A stretch of 54,803 nucleotides of DNA, from assembly GCF_004341825.1 (NCBI RefSeq), contig NZ_SMAG01000012.1, positions 1 through 54,803 on the forward strand, read 5' to 3'. This document shows positions 26,538-36,342 of the stretch, one piece after another. The notes under the pieces are model-generated. The model was not told the origin of the DNA, made no database searches, and worked only from the letters and a program-made list of their open reading frames with translations. Every line of letters begins with the position of its first letter. Position 1 is the first letter of the stretch. The stretch comes from Hazenella coriacea. GTDB taxonomy: Bacteria > Bacillota > Bacilli > Thermoactinomycetales > Thermoactinomycetaceae. The translations under genes were made by a program, and so were the position numbers.

Positions 26538-29500
26538 ATGACTACACCAATGACTCCTCAGGGATTGAGCACATCAGATGTGTATCTACTTCCGAGTTCA
26601 TATGCACAACAACGGATGTGGTTTTTTGATCAACTGATGCCAGATCAGCCGATTTACAATATTTCGTATCTGATCGAATTTGAAGGAGCCCTTGACCTAA
26701 CGGTTCTAGAGAAAAGCATTTGTCATCTTATGATGAGACATGAAGTATTGAGAACGGAATTTATACGTGTAGGGGATGAACTCAAACAGAGGGTTCTCCC
26801 CCCTCCACACTCTTTTTCAACTCCAATCACCAATCTGATGGCTGAACAAGATCCTAGGCAAGCAGCTTTCTCTCAAATTCAACAGAAAGCCCAACAGCCG
26901 TTTGATCTATCGAAGGCGCCCCTGTTCCGCACTCATCTTTATCAAATTCATCATCATTCACACTATTTATTGGTTCAATTCCATCACATCATCTTTGATT
27001 TATGGTCGATGGGGGTTTTTGAACAAGAGCTCTTAACCTCTTACCGTAGTTTTTCAATCGGTCAGGAGCCCGATCTTCCTGAGTTATCCATTCAGTATGC
27101 AGACTTTGCTCATTGGCAACGGGAATGGTTACAAGGAGAGATCTTAGAAGAACAACTCTCTTTTTGGAAAGAGAAGCTAAAGGGAGAACTTCCTGTGATT
27201 CAACTGCCCACGGATCGTCCTCGGGCTGCAAGTCAGAGTTATCAAGGAAATAAATGGTCATTTGCTCTTCCTAAAGTTCTATCAAAACAAATCATTCGTT
27301 TGGCTCAAGAAGAAAAAGTAACACCTTTTATCCTTTTATTGACAGCTTTTAAGGTTTTGTTATCTCGCTATACAGATCAAAAAGATATCATCGTTGGTAC
27401 ACCTGTAGCCAATCGTGATGAAGAAGAATTAGAAAATCTCATTGGTTTTTTTGTCAATACGTTGGTTTTAAGAACGGATTGCTCTGGTGAACCCAGCTTT
27501 CGCGAACTGCTTAAGCGTGTCGGACAAGTAGTCTTAGACTCTTATGAGCATAAGGATCTACCATTTGAAAGATTAGTTGAAGAAATTCAACCGGAACGGG
27601 ATATGAGCTATAATCCTTTGTTTCAAGTCGTTTTCTCATACGAAAATAAGATCCCTGTCGAACTGGAGTTACCTGAATTGACAGTTCGCTATCATGAAAT
27701 TGATAATCACACATCTAAATTTGACCTAGGTCTGTTTTTATATACACAGGGAGAACACTTAAAGGGTCAGTTTGAATACAGTTCTGATTTGTTTGATCCA
27801 GAGACGATTGAGAGAATGACTGGTCAACTAGAGAGTTTATTGCAAGGCATTGTTGAGCACCCAGATCAATCGATCGCAAGGCTTCCCTTATTAAGTGAAG
27901 CGGAGCAAGATCATTTGTTGTTAAAGATGAATCAGACAGATATTGATTTTCCCAGAGAGAAGACAGTGCCCCAGTTATTTCAAGAACAGGTCCAACAAAC
28001 CCCTCACGCTATCGCATTATATTATGAAGATCAGGCGTTTACATACGAGGAGCTATATTTCAGCTCTTTGCAACTAGCACGGAAGTTGAAGCGACGTGGT
28101 GTACAAAGGGGAACCAAGGTCGCTCTATGCGTGGATCGATCTATTGAAATGATTATCGGAATCTTAGGCATTATGCAAGCTGGAGGTACGTATATTCCAC
28201 TTGATCCTGCCCATCCAAGTGAACGGATATCGTTCATTTTGGAAGATGCTAAGGTTGAATGGATTTTAACGAAAGCTTCGGTTCGTCACGATTTACCTTC
28301 AACAAAAGCTAATATTTTTTGCATGGATCAACAAAGCGAAGAAATAGTCACAGAGGAAGAGCTTCCAGTCTTCTTATCAACAGATCCTGCCTATGTGATT
28401 TACACATCGGGTTCGACTGGAAAACCCAAAGGAGTGGTAGTTTCTCATCGCGCATTGGTGAATCATATCACATGGATGAAAACGACTTTTCCACTCACAG
28501 AGACAGATCGGATTTTACAAAATGTAACCTATAGTTTTGACCCATCATTGACAGAGATTTTTAGTGCTCTTTTGTCAGGGGCTGGGTTGGTCGTGATGAA
28601 ACCAGGTGGACATTTAGATCTAGATTATTTAGTTGATTGTTTAAAAAAATATCAGATTACTCGATTACAAGCGTTCCATTCCATTCTGGACATTTTGCTA
28701 AAGCGTAAAGATTTCCTTGAAGAAACTTATTTAACTCATGTATTCACAGGTGGAGAGTTATTGCCAGTTGAACTACGTGAACGATTTTTGGAGAAGATGT
28801 CAATTCCATTAATCAATTTATATGGACCGACAGAAGCTTGTATTGTTACGACATATTGGGATTGTCGAGAAAAGTTGATCTCTCCAACGATTCCAATTGG
28901 AAGACCTGTTAGTAACACGGAAATTTATGTACTGGATCAACATCAACAGCCGGTTCCTATGGGCGTTGCTGGTGAATTATATATTGCAGGAGATTGTCTT
29001 GCAGAGGGGTATCTAGATCGCCCCGAATTAACGAAAGAGAAATTTGTTCCCCATTTTTTAGACTCAGCGACTTCATTTAAAATGTACCGGACGGGTGATC
29101 TTGTACGATGGTTGCCTGATGGAAATCTACAATTTTTAGGAAGAATTGATAATCAAGTTAAAATTCGAGGGATGCGCATTGAATTAGGTGAGATCCAATC
29201 AGTCTTGGAGTCGTTTTCTGAAGTGAAGGAAGCTATTGTTCAGGTTCAGAAAACATCAGATGGAAGTAGTCAGTTAGTCTCCTATCTGGTTCCACAGATT
29301 CAAGGTGAATTAAACATCTCAGAGATACAAAAGCGGATCAAAGAAAGATTGCCTGAGTATATGGTGCCTAAATATTGTATACAAATCGATCGAATCCCGA
29401 TTACCATCAATGGGAAAGTGGATGTTCAAGCTTTACCGACTTTGACTTTTCAAGAGAGTAATACCTATGTCGCACCTAGAACCCAATTGGAATTAAAGAT

Positions 29501-30500
29501 TGCACAGGTGTGGGAGAAGGTGTTAAAGATCCAACGCATAGGTGTGACTGATAATTTCTTCTCTATTGGTGGGCACTCCTTAAAAGCAGTAGAGATGATT
29601 GGAGAATTGAAAAAAGAGTTAGGGATTCATGTGACATTACCAACTCTTTTTTATCATCAGACGATTGCAGAGTTAGCTCTTTTCTTGGAAAAGGATGAAG
29701 TTCATCCTCATCATGGTGTGATCCCTATACAGATTGGACAAGGGACCACAACGCCGTTGTTTCTTATTCACCCTGGGGGTGGAGGAGCGCTCTGTTATAT
29801 TCATTTAGCCAAATCGTTGGGAAATGATTTTACAGTGTATGGGATTGAGGCGATGGGATTTGATCATGGAGAAGTTCCTTTATCAGATCTTCATGCAATG
29901 GCCCAACTCTATGTGAAATGGATCCAAGAAGTTCAACCTGAAGGTCCATATCGATTGGCAGGGTGGTCTTTGGGAGGAACAATTGCTTTTGAAATGGCTC
30001 GATTATTGGAAGAAGAAGGAGTCAAAGTTGATTTTGTCGGATTGCTAGATGCACATGGTTTTGATTCTATGGATCCACCAAAAGAGAGTAGAAAACCATC
30101 GTTGATTTCTTGGGCGAATCTTCTAGATATCGACGAAGAAGAGATTTTGAGCTTATCAGAAGTAGAACAGAAAGAGCTTATTCTCCAACGTGCTCAAGAA
30201 AGATCGATTCTTCCAAGTAGCGCAACAACAGAAACTGTCCAACGACATTTAGCTGTTATGGAATCCAATCGGGTAGCCGCAGATCAATATCATTGTTCTT
30301 CTCCGATTCGATCTGATTTATATCTATTTCGAGTCGATGAAATAGCTGAGAAAAATCCAGTTGATCTTGTAGATCGTGGGGTGTGGCAGCAACGAACGCA
30401 AGGGGAGTTACATGTTTATGAGATTACAGGAAATCATCATAACTTAGTCGATCCACCCCATGTCGAGGTTTTAGCACAACAATTGAAAAAAATTTTGTAA
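26538..30500 (+). CDS. Nonribosomal peptide synthetase 2: C-A-PCP-TE
   Basis: 1320 residues. ATG 26538 follows GGAAGTGAGG; an upstream in-frame extension to 26403 overlaps the previous gene and has no domain homology. The C domain (about 15-450) has HHIIFDLWS, with Leu where most have Gly. The A domain (about 480-965) has YTSGSTGKPKG and NGKVD; I read its pocket as D-P-T-Q-F-G-L-I-V-K, which I cannot assign. The carrier has GGHSLKAVE (near 1011), and the thioesterase has GWSLGG (Ser1144) and a late His in GNHHNLV. The TE marks this as the final module, releasing by hydrolysis or cyclisation. The gene starts 25 bases after NRPS1 ends. Confidence 0.95.
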   Translation: MTTPMTPQGLSTSDVYLLPSSYAQQRMWFFDQLMPDQPIYNISYLIEFEGALDLTVLEKSICHLMMRHEVLRTEFIRVGDELKQRVLPPPHSFSTPITNLMAEQDPRQAAFSQIQQKAQQPFDLSKAPLFRTHLYQIHHHSHYLLVQFHHIIFDLWSMGVFEQELLTSYRSFSIGQEPDLPELSIQYADFAHWQREWLQGEILEEQLSFWKEKLKGELPVIQLPTDRPRAASQSYQGNKWSFALPKVLSKQIIRLAQEEKVTPFILLLTAFKVLLSRYTDQKDIIVGTPVANRDEEELENLIGFFVNTLVLRTDCSGEPSFRELLKRVGQVVLDSYEHKDLPFERLVEEIQPERDMSYNPLFQVVFSYENKIPVELELPELTVRYHEIDNHTSKFDLGLFLYTQGEHLKGQFEYSSDLFDPETIERMTGQLESLLQGIVEHPDQSIARLPLLSEAEQDHLLLKMNQTDIDFPREKTVPQLFQEQVQQTPHAIALYYEDQAFTYEELYFSSLQLARKLKRRGVQRGTKVALCVDRSIEMIIGILGIMQAGGTYIPLDPAHPSERISFILEDAKVEWILTKASVRHDLPSTKANIFCMDQQSEEIVTEEELPVFLSTDPAYVIYTSGSTGKPKGVVVSHRALVNHITWMKTTFPLTETDRILQNVTYSFDPSLTEIFSALLSGAGLVVMKPGGHLDLDYLVDCLKKYQITRLQAFHSILDILLKRKDFLEETYLTHVFTGGELLPVELRERFLEKMSIPLINLYGPTEACIVTTYWDCREKLISPTIPIGRPVSNTEIYVLDQHQQPVPMGVAGELYIAGDCLAEGYLDRPELTKEKFVPHFLDSATSFKMYRTGDLVRWLPDGNLQFLGRIDNQVKIRGMRIELGEIQSVLESFSEVKEAIVQVQKTSDGSSQLVSYLVPQIQGELNISEIQKRIKERLPEYMVPKYCIQIDRIPITINGKVDVQALPTLTFQESNTYVAPRTQLELKIAQVWEKVLKIQRIGVTDNFFSIGGHSLKAVEMIGELKKELGIHVTLPTLFYHQTIAELALFLEKDEVHPHHGVIPIQIGQGTTTPLFLIHPGGGGALCYIHLAKSLGNDFTVYGIEAMGFDHGEVPLSDLHAMAQLYVKWIQEVQPEGPYRLAGWSLGGTIAFEMARLLEEEGVKVDFVGLLDAHGFDSMDPPKESRKPSLISWANLLDIDEEEILSLSEVEQKELILQRAQERSILPSSATTETVQRHLAVMESNRVAADQYHCSSPIRSDLYLFRVDEIAEKNPVDLVDRGVWQQRTQGELHVYEITGNHHNLVDPPHVEVLAQQLKKIL

Positions 30501-30519
30501 GAGTGAAAGGAATCAACAG

Positions 30520-31998
30520 ATGACTCATTCATTTTCAGGAAGGATTCAGAAAAATCCCCATACGGTACTTAATGATGAGGTTTTATATCCACAACTTTCG
30601 TATGAAGCAGAATATTTACTCCATCACTATATCCAAATCGAACAAGCTCTTCTGATGGATTACCAATGCATGGGTTTAATGACTGAGGAGGAGATCCAGT
30701 CGGTTCTCTCCTCTTTCCATTCTTTAAATGAAGATGAAATTCGCAAGAATGCGAAAGAGACGATGACAGATATTGCCTTTTGTATTGAAAAGAAAGTTTT
30801 TGATCAACTGCAACAGCCTGTAGTCAACTGGCATGTTGACCGCAGTCGAAATGATTACCAAGCTTGTGCACAGAAAATGTTTGCTCGAGAGCAATTATTA
30901 CAAGTAATTCAACAGTGTATCAGTTTAACTAAGTTAATTCAGCAACGGGCAAGACAACATGTGTATACTCAGATGCCTGGCTATACTCATTATCAGTCTG
31001 CCCAAGTGATTAGCTTAGGGTTTTACTTATCAGCTTTTACAGACCAATTGATTAAAGAAATTAATAATTTCATTGATATTTGGGATCAAAATAACCTTTG
31101 TCCTCTAGGTGCAGGTGCGATGGCTGGACAAGAACTTGAGTGGGATCGAAAGCGAATGGCAGAGATGTTAGGTTTTTATGATGCCGAGACCCATGCACTT
31201 GTTTCAATTGCATCGAGGGATTGGACTCTTCGGATGGCAGCTGCATTTTCAAATTGGGGGGTATCTTTGAGTCGCTTTGTTACAGATTTCATTCATTGGG
31301 GGAGTAGTTCTTATCGATGGCTCGATTTGCCCGATGAATTGTCAGGAATTTCTTCAGCTATGCCCCAAAAGAAGAATTTCCCAATTTTAGAGAGGGTTCG
31401 TGGAAGAACAGCACATTTGACTTCTTACTATATGGATATGCTCCTTGGACAACGAAATACTCCTTTTAGTAACTTGGTTGAAGTTTCAAAAGAAGCTGGA
31501 TCCCATGTATTATCGATGTTTCAAACGATCCATTCGATTTTAGCTCTTTTTCATACTTTCATGGAACATGTCACTTTTGATGAAGAACGAATGAAAAAGC
31601 TTTGTTTTGAAGAGTATTTTGGTGGATTTAGTCTAGCCAACTATTTGACGATATCTGCTGGGGTTCCTTATCGAAAAGCCCAAGTGATCGCAGGTCAATA
31701 TATTACAAAGGCGATTGAGCTTAATCAGAGTCCATTAAAATGTGATGTTTCATTGTTAGAGCAAGTATGCGTTACACATGAGATTCATGTCTCATTAGAC
31801 TCAGAAGTGATCTCCCAAATCTTTGAAAGGGAAGCGAATCTACAAAGCAAAAAGTCAAGAGGTTCTACTCATCCCTCTGAGGTAATTTTGATGCTAGAGC
31901 AACAAGAACATACATTAAACCAATGTGAACAAAAATGGCTAGAAAGAAGAGAGCGCTTAGATCAGATTGATCCGACATTGAGACAAGCACTTAAATAG
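30520..31998 (+). CDS. Argininosuccinate lyase-family enzyme (predicted diaminobutyrate step)
   Basis: 492 residues of the fumarase/aspartase superfamily with SRNDYQA, the catalytic-region GYTHYQSAQ and the signature loop SSAMPQKKNF. True argininosuccinate lyase (ArgH) is about 460 residues and makes arginine, and no other arg gene is here. Together with the two genes that follow it matches the trio proposed for 2,3-diaminobutyrate in the friulimicin (dabA/B/C) and pacidamycin clusters. There the lyase splits fumarate from an N-succinyl (aspartate-derived) adduct and leaves the 3-amino group. It starts 19 bases after the NRPS stop. Role inferred from context. Confidence 0.85.
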   Translation: MTHSFSGRIQKNPHTVLNDEVLYPQLSYEAEYLLHHYIQIEQALLMDYQCMGLMTEEEIQSVLSSFHSLNEDEIRKNAKETMTDIAFCIEKKVFDQLQQPVVNWHVDRSRNDYQACAQKMFAREQLLQVIQQCISLTKLIQQRARQHVYTQMPGYTHYQSAQVISLGFYLSAFTDQLIKEINNFIDIWDQNNLCPLGAGAMAGQELEWDRKRMAEMLGFYDAETHALVSIASRDWTLRMAAAFSNWGVSLSRFVTDFIHWGSSSYRWLDLPDELSGISSAMPQKKNFPILERVRGRTAHLTSYYMDMLLGQRNTPFSNLVEVSKEAGSHVLSMFQTIHSILALFHTFMEHVTFDEERMKKLCFEEYFGGFSLANYLTISAGVPYRKAQVIAGQYITKAIELNQSPLKCDVSLLEQVCVTHEIHVSLDSEVISQIFEREANLQSKKSRGSTHPSEVILMLEQQEHTLNQCEQKWLERRERLDQIDPTLRQALK

Positions 31999-32014
31999 AA
32001 AGGAGATTTCACGG

Positions 32015-32941
32015 ATGTCCGTTAGCCAACAACCAGTTTCTAAAATCTCCTCCTCATCCTACCGAATAGGAACAGGTCAATCATTTGGTACTTTTGGTGA
32101 ACTTCTCCAAGGGGTCTTTGAAGATGAAACGAATTTTTTAGTTACTCTGCCAATTGCGCGATATTCTAAGGCTTCTTTTATCTCTCATGTAGAAATAGAG
32201 GAAATCGAAGTTTTTCCTTCATATAAAAAGAAATCACAACAATTAGCTAGTCAGATCCTCCATCATTTTGGGTTGCCGGCTGGTGGTTATTTAAAAATTG
32301 AGAGTGAGTTGCCTGAGGGGAAAGGACTAGCTAGTTCCTCTGCTGATTTAGTCGCTACTGCTCGATCAATTGAAGAATGCTTTCAGATTGAGATTCCTAT
32401 GGAGTTATTAGAGACACTGATGTCGAAGATCGAACCTTCTGATGGAGTCATGTATCCAGGTATTGTTTCTTACTGTCATCGAAAGGTTGAGTTATATCGT
32501 TTTATGGGAAGCTTGCCTTCTATTACGATTATAGGAATAGATGAAGGTGGAGAGGTAGATACATTAGATTTTAACCGAATTCCTAAAGAGTTCACCTTAG
32601 AAGAAAAAAAGGAATATTTTCAACTCCATCAGCAGATTACACTGGCTATTCAAGAACAGGATCTGGAGACGGTTGGAAAAGTTGCTACACGTAGTGCTGT
32701 GTTGAACCAACGCTTTCAACCCAAAGCAAACTTGGATCTGATAATGGAACTGTCTGATTCCATAGGTGGATTAGGAGTAGCTGTGGCTCATAGTGGAACT
32801 TACTTAGGCTTACTTTTATCATCTATAGATCCTCAGTATGAAGAAAAGTATCGTAAAGCATACGAATATTTATCGAAATTAGATAAGGAAATGTTGATTT
32901 GTCATTCCCTAAACTTTGAAGAGGGGTTAGAGTCATGTTAA
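32015..32941 (+). CDS. GHMP kinase, threonine-kinase (PduX)-like
   Basis: 308 residues with the GHMP ATP-binding motif PEGKGLASSSADLVA (about 98-112) and an N-terminal GTFGELLQG typical of PduX-like L-threonine kinases. It would make O-phospho-L-threonine, turning the hydroxyl into a leaving group for the PLP enzyme encoded next. The end overlaps that gene by 7 bases, which couples their translation. Homoserine or another alcohol is a possible alternative substrate. Confidence 0.85.
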   Translation: MSVSQQPVSKISSSSYRIGTGQSFGTFGELLQGVFEDETNFLVTLPIARYSKASFISHVEIEEIEVFPSYKKKSQQLASQILHHFGLPAGGYLKIESELPEGKGLASSSADLVATARSIEECFQIEIPMELLETLMSKIEPSDGVMYPGIVSYCHRKVELYRFMGSLPSITIIGIDEGGEVDTLDFNRIPKEFTLEEKKEYFQLHQQITLAIQEQDLETVGKVATRSAVLNQRFQPKANLDLIMELSDSIGGLGVAVAHSGTYLGLLLSSIDPQYEEKYRKAYEYLSKLDKEMLICHSLNFEEGLESC

Positions 32942-33954
32942 AACATCATATGATAGATTGTATTGGACGAACTCCTTTAGTGAAATTAAAATTGGATTCA
33001 ACTGCTCAAGCAAGTGTTTTTGCCAAAATGGAGCTGATGAATCCATTTGCGATGAAAGATCGAGTTGCAAAAAGAGCGATTCTTCGTGCAAAAGAAACAG
33101 GTGTTTTAAAAGATGGCATGCCCATTGTTGAAAGTTCATCGGGAACCTTGGCTTTGGGTGTAGCCATGGTTGGAACATATCTAGGGCATGAAGTACATAT
33201 TGTGACAGATCCCCGAATTGATTTGTTAACATTGGCGAAATTAAAAACATTAGGTTGCCAAGTTCATATTGTAGAAAAAATGACGGCACAGGGTTGGCAA
33301 AGTGCACGGCTTGAATACTTAGCTCAATTTATGGAGAAAAATCCGGATGCTTTTTGGTTAAGACAGTATGAAAACCCAGATAACCCAGACGCTTATGAAG
33401 AATTGGCTCAAGAACTTTTAGAAGAATTACCTCAAGTAGATGTATTAATAGGAGCTGTTGGAAGTGGTGGTTCTTTGTGTGGGACTGCAAGAGCTCTAAA
33501 AAAGAGTCAGTCACATCTTCGAGTGATTGCAGTTGATGCAGTGGGAAGTGTTATTTTTAAACAACCAGATAACCCCAAACGACTGCAAGGCGGATTAGGG
33601 AACAGTTTGATTGCACCGAATGTAGACTTTTCTGTCATTGATGAAGTTCATTGGTTAAATGATTCAGAAGCTTTTGGATGGACATTAGAATTGGCTAAAA
33701 GAGAAAAAGTATTTGCTGGAAATAGTTCAGGATCCGTTTATGCTGTTGCTCAATGGCTAGCACATCAGCTTCCTGAAGATATCCATGTGGTATCGATATT
33801 CCCAGATAGTGGGGATCGATACGTTCAAACGATCTTTAATGAAGATTATCGTACCAAAAAGGGGATTGTTCCGCTAAACCCTCATCAGGAGCCCCAACGA
33901 GTCGAGTATGAAACGGAAGTCTCTCAGTGGTCCTATGCTCAGTTAGTAAAATAA
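32935..33954 (+). CDS. Cysteine synthase-family PLP enzyme (predicted beta-replacement on phosphothreonine)
   Basis: 339 residues, fold-type II PLP enzyme. The Schiff-base Lys is in FAMKDRVA (near 41), the substrate loop reads SSSGTLALG where cysteine synthase has TSGNTG, and the phosphate-binding loop is GSGGSLCGTA. The altered substrate loop argues against ordinary cysteine synthesis. I infer replacement of the phosphate of O-phosphothreonine by the amino group of aspartate, giving the adduct for the lyase encoded at 30520. SbnA of staphyloferrin B biosynthesis performs a comparable reaction with phosphoserine and glutamate. Confidence 0.85.
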   Translation: MLKHHMIDCIGRTPLVKLKLDSTAQASVFAKMELMNPFAMKDRVAKRAILRAKETGVLKDGMPIVESSSGTLALGVAMVGTYLGHEVHIVTDPRIDLLTLAKLKTLGCQVHIVEKMTAQGWQSARLEYLAQFMEKNPDAFWLRQYENPDNPDAYEELAQELLEELPQVDVLIGAVGSGGSLCGTARALKKSQSHLRVIAVDAVGSVIFKQPDNPKRLQGGLGNSLIAPNVDFSVIDEVHWLNDSEAFGWTLELAKREKVFAGNSSGSVYAVAQWLAHQLPEDIHVVSIFPDSGDRYVQTIFNEDYRTKKGIVPLNPHQEPQRVEYETEVSQWSYAQLVK

Positions 33955-33994
33955 TGAACAGGAATATGGTTGAAAGAGGAAAGTAGGAGGAAAC

Positions 33995-35236
33995 ATGGAG
34001 CAATATTTATTATTTATAGAATCGAATACAACCGGTACAGGAATGATTGCTATTGTGAGGGCAAAGGAGTTAGGCTTCTCTCCAATATTTATTACAAACA
34101 ATCCCCAGCGCTATAAAGGTTTGACTGAAACGGAGTGTAAAGTGATTCAATGCGATACTCATTCATTGTCTGAAATTCAGCAGGCGATTACTGAGAAAAT
34201 CGAAACGAATCACATTGCTGGCATCACAACAACCAGTGATTTCTATTTGGAAACAGTTGCCCAACTTCAAAAAATATATCAACTCCCTGGTAACTCTCCA
34301 GAGGCGATTCGTGCTTGTCGTCATAAAGGTCTGATGCGTCAAGCATTAGAACGATCGCCACTGATACAACCTCGTTTTATGATGGTTCGTTCCGTCGAAG
34401 AATGGGAAAATGCGGCTCGCTACATGACATTTCCTTGTATTGTAAAGCCTGTCGACGATAGTGGTTCTAACGAGGTGAAATTGTGCCATCATATGAAAGA
34501 AGTTTCTGAACAGGTGAGCAGAATTGTGGCGATTCAGGCTAATGTTCGAGGACAAGCAACTGCTCAAACTGCGTTGATCGAAGAGTACTTAGAAGGTCCA
34601 GAATATAGTGTTGAGATGTTTTCTGATCAACAGGGTACACACTGTATTGGAATTACACAAAAAGAAGTGATGGGTAAGCCGTATTTTGTAGAGTGCGGAC
34701 ATCTATTTCCAGCTTTATTATCCAAGGTTCAGGAACAACAAATCATTGAAGCTGTCCAAACGGCATTAGAAATAGTGGGATACCAATTTGGCCCCAGTCA
34801 TACAGAGGTGCGATGGACAGCCCAAGGTCCTGCGATTATAGAGATTAATGCTCGTTTAGCGGGAGGGATGATCCCAGAGTTAATTCGACTCGCAACAGGA
34901 ATGGATTTATTGGAACAACAGATTTTAACCGCTACTGGAAAAAATGTGGAGCTCTCACATGAAAATAAGCGAGTAGCAGGGATTACTTTTATCATGGCTG
35001 ATCAATTAGGAGTGTTGACAGATTATCAGGGAACGGAGTTAGCTGAACAAGTAGCAGGGATTCAGCTTGTGAAGCTAACTGCTACCAAAGGCTCTCAGGT
35101 TTTACCACCGCAAAATGCATACCATCGGCTAGGTTATCTGATTGCTGCGGGTGATTCGCATCAACAAGTTCAACAATCTTTAGCCCAGGCGACAACGAAG
35201 ATTCAACTACACATTGAGCATCATAAGGAGGGTTAA
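33995..35236 (+). CDS. ATP-grasp ligase, amino-acid-ligase-like
   Basis: 413 residues with an ATP-grasp core: IVKPVDDSGS (ATP-binding strand), IEEYLEGPEYSVEMF, and the metal-binding EVRWTAQGPAIIEINARLAGGM. The layout resembles BacD-type L-amino acid ligases and PurK-like enzymes, which join a carboxylate to an amine through an acyl phosphate. It could acylate a diaminobutyrate amino group or add a residue outside the NRPS. It follows the PLP gene by 40 bases and has its own GTAGGAGG ribosome-binding site. Confidence 0.85.
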   Translation: MEQYLLFIESNTTGTGMIAIVRAKELGFSPIFITNNPQRYKGLTETECKVIQCDTHSLSEIQQAITEKIETNHIAGITTTSDFYLETVAQLQKIYQLPGNSPEAIRACRHKGLMRQALERSPLIQPRFMMVRSVEEWENAARYMTFPCIVKPVDDSGSNEVKLCHHMKEVSEQVSRIVAIQANVRGQATAQTALIEEYLEGPEYSVEMFSDQQGTHCIGITQKEVMGKPYFVECGHLFPALLSKVQEQQIIEAVQTALEIVGYQFGPSHTEVRWTAQGPAIIEINARLAGGMIPELIRLATGMDLLEQQILTATGKNVELSHENKRVAGITFIMADQLGVLTDYQGTELAEQVAGIQLVKLTATKGSQVLPPQNAYHRLGYLIAAGDSHQQVQQSLAQATTKIQLHIEHHKEG

Positions 35237-35240
35237 CAAT

Positions 35241-36287
35241 ATGATTGAACTTCGAAGTGATACTTTTACATTACCTACAGAAGAAATGATTCGAGCCATG
35301 TCACAAGCTAAACTGGGGGACGATGTCTACAAAGAAGATCCTACAGTGAATCGATTGGAAGAATTGTCGGCAGAAATGTTAGGGAAAGAAGATGCATGCT
35401 TTCTTCCTTCCGGAACGATGGCCAATTTAACCTCACTTCTCACTCATTGTCCTAGAGGAACAAAAGTACTTGTAGGGAATGAAACGGATATTTATATCTA
35501 TGAAGCGGGCGGAGCTTCCGTTTGTGGTGGGGTCATCTATGAACCGATCGCTACACAACCAGATGGAAAATTACTTCTAGAGGATTTAGAAGCAGCTTTC
35601 CCTGTAGATCCTGAAGATCCTCAGTTTTCGCTTCCCTCCTTGATTTGCTTAGAAAACACACATAATCGCTGTGGCGGTAGAGTGTTACCTCTCGATTATT
35701 TACGGGAGGTTCAGCAATTTGCATATCAGAAATCGTTACCTGTTCATATGGATGGAGCACGCGTATTTCATGCTGCGGTAGCATTACAACGACCTGTGTC
35801 TGAGATTACTGCGTATGCGGATTCGATTCAATTCTGCCTTTCCAAAGGATTATCCAGCCCTGTAGGCTCTATGGTAGCAGGGACAAAATCATTTATTGAA
35901 GGTGTTCGGCGTTGGCGTAAACTACTGGGCGGTGGGATGAGACAAGCAGGTGTAATCGCAGCGGCTGGGATCGTGTCGCTCACTCACATGGTAGATCGGC
36001 TAGCTGAAGATCATCATCACGCGCAACAGTTTGCTATAGGGTTAAAAGATATCTCAGGAATTGCTGTCGATCTCAATCAAGTGGAAACGAATATCGTCTT
36101 TTTCAAAATTACAGATGAGCGTTTTACTTGGGAAAGCTTTATCGAAGCAATGAGAGCAGAAAATGTTTTATTAGCGGAATTGGGCCACGGACGAATTCGT
36201 GCTGTTTTTCATCGGGGGGTTTCTTCATCAGATGTAGATCAGGCACTCGCCAAAATTGACAAAGTGATGAAACAAGGACCGTTATAA
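35241..36287 (+). CDS. Threonine aldolase-family PLP enzyme
   Basis: 348 residues, fold-type I. MIELRSDTFTLPTEEM, the HMDGARVFHAAVA segment and the PLP Lys in CLSKGLSSPVGS (near 203) are typical of low-specificity L-threonine aldolases. ATG 35241 follows AAGGAGGG; an in-frame ATG at 35214 lies inside the previous gene. It could make a beta-hydroxy amino acid from glycine and an aldehyde, perhaps the one produced by the enzymes at 6513-9423, or degrade threonine to glycine. The first is more attractive in a biosynthetic operon but is inference. Confidence 0.88.
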   Translation: MIELRSDTFTLPTEEMIRAMSQAKLGDDVYKEDPTVNRLEELSAEMLGKEDACFLPSGTMANLTSLLTHCPRGTKVLVGNETDIYIYEAGGASVCGGVIYEPIATQPDGKLLLEDLEAAFPVDPEDPQFSLPSLICLENTHNRCGGRVLPLDYLREVQQFAYQKSLPVHMDGARVFHAAVALQRPVSEITAYADSIQFCLSKGLSSPVGSMVAGTKSFIEGVRRWRKLLGGGMRQAGVIAAAGIVSLTHMVDRLAEDHHHAQQFAIGLKDISGIAVDLNQVETNIVFFKITDERFTWESFIEAMRAENVLLAELGHGRIRAVFHRGVSSSDVDQALAKIDKVMKQGPL

Positions 36288-36342
36288 AATGGATTTCCGT
36301 TGTCAGGGGATTTGATCTTTTGATCAAGGAGGAGTGAAGTGA

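Noticed and set aside
30520-31998. Housekeeping arginine biosynthesis gene argH
   Set aside because: No argG or other arg genes nearby; it is locked in an NRPS operon beside a threonine-kinase-like and a cysteine-synthase-like gene.
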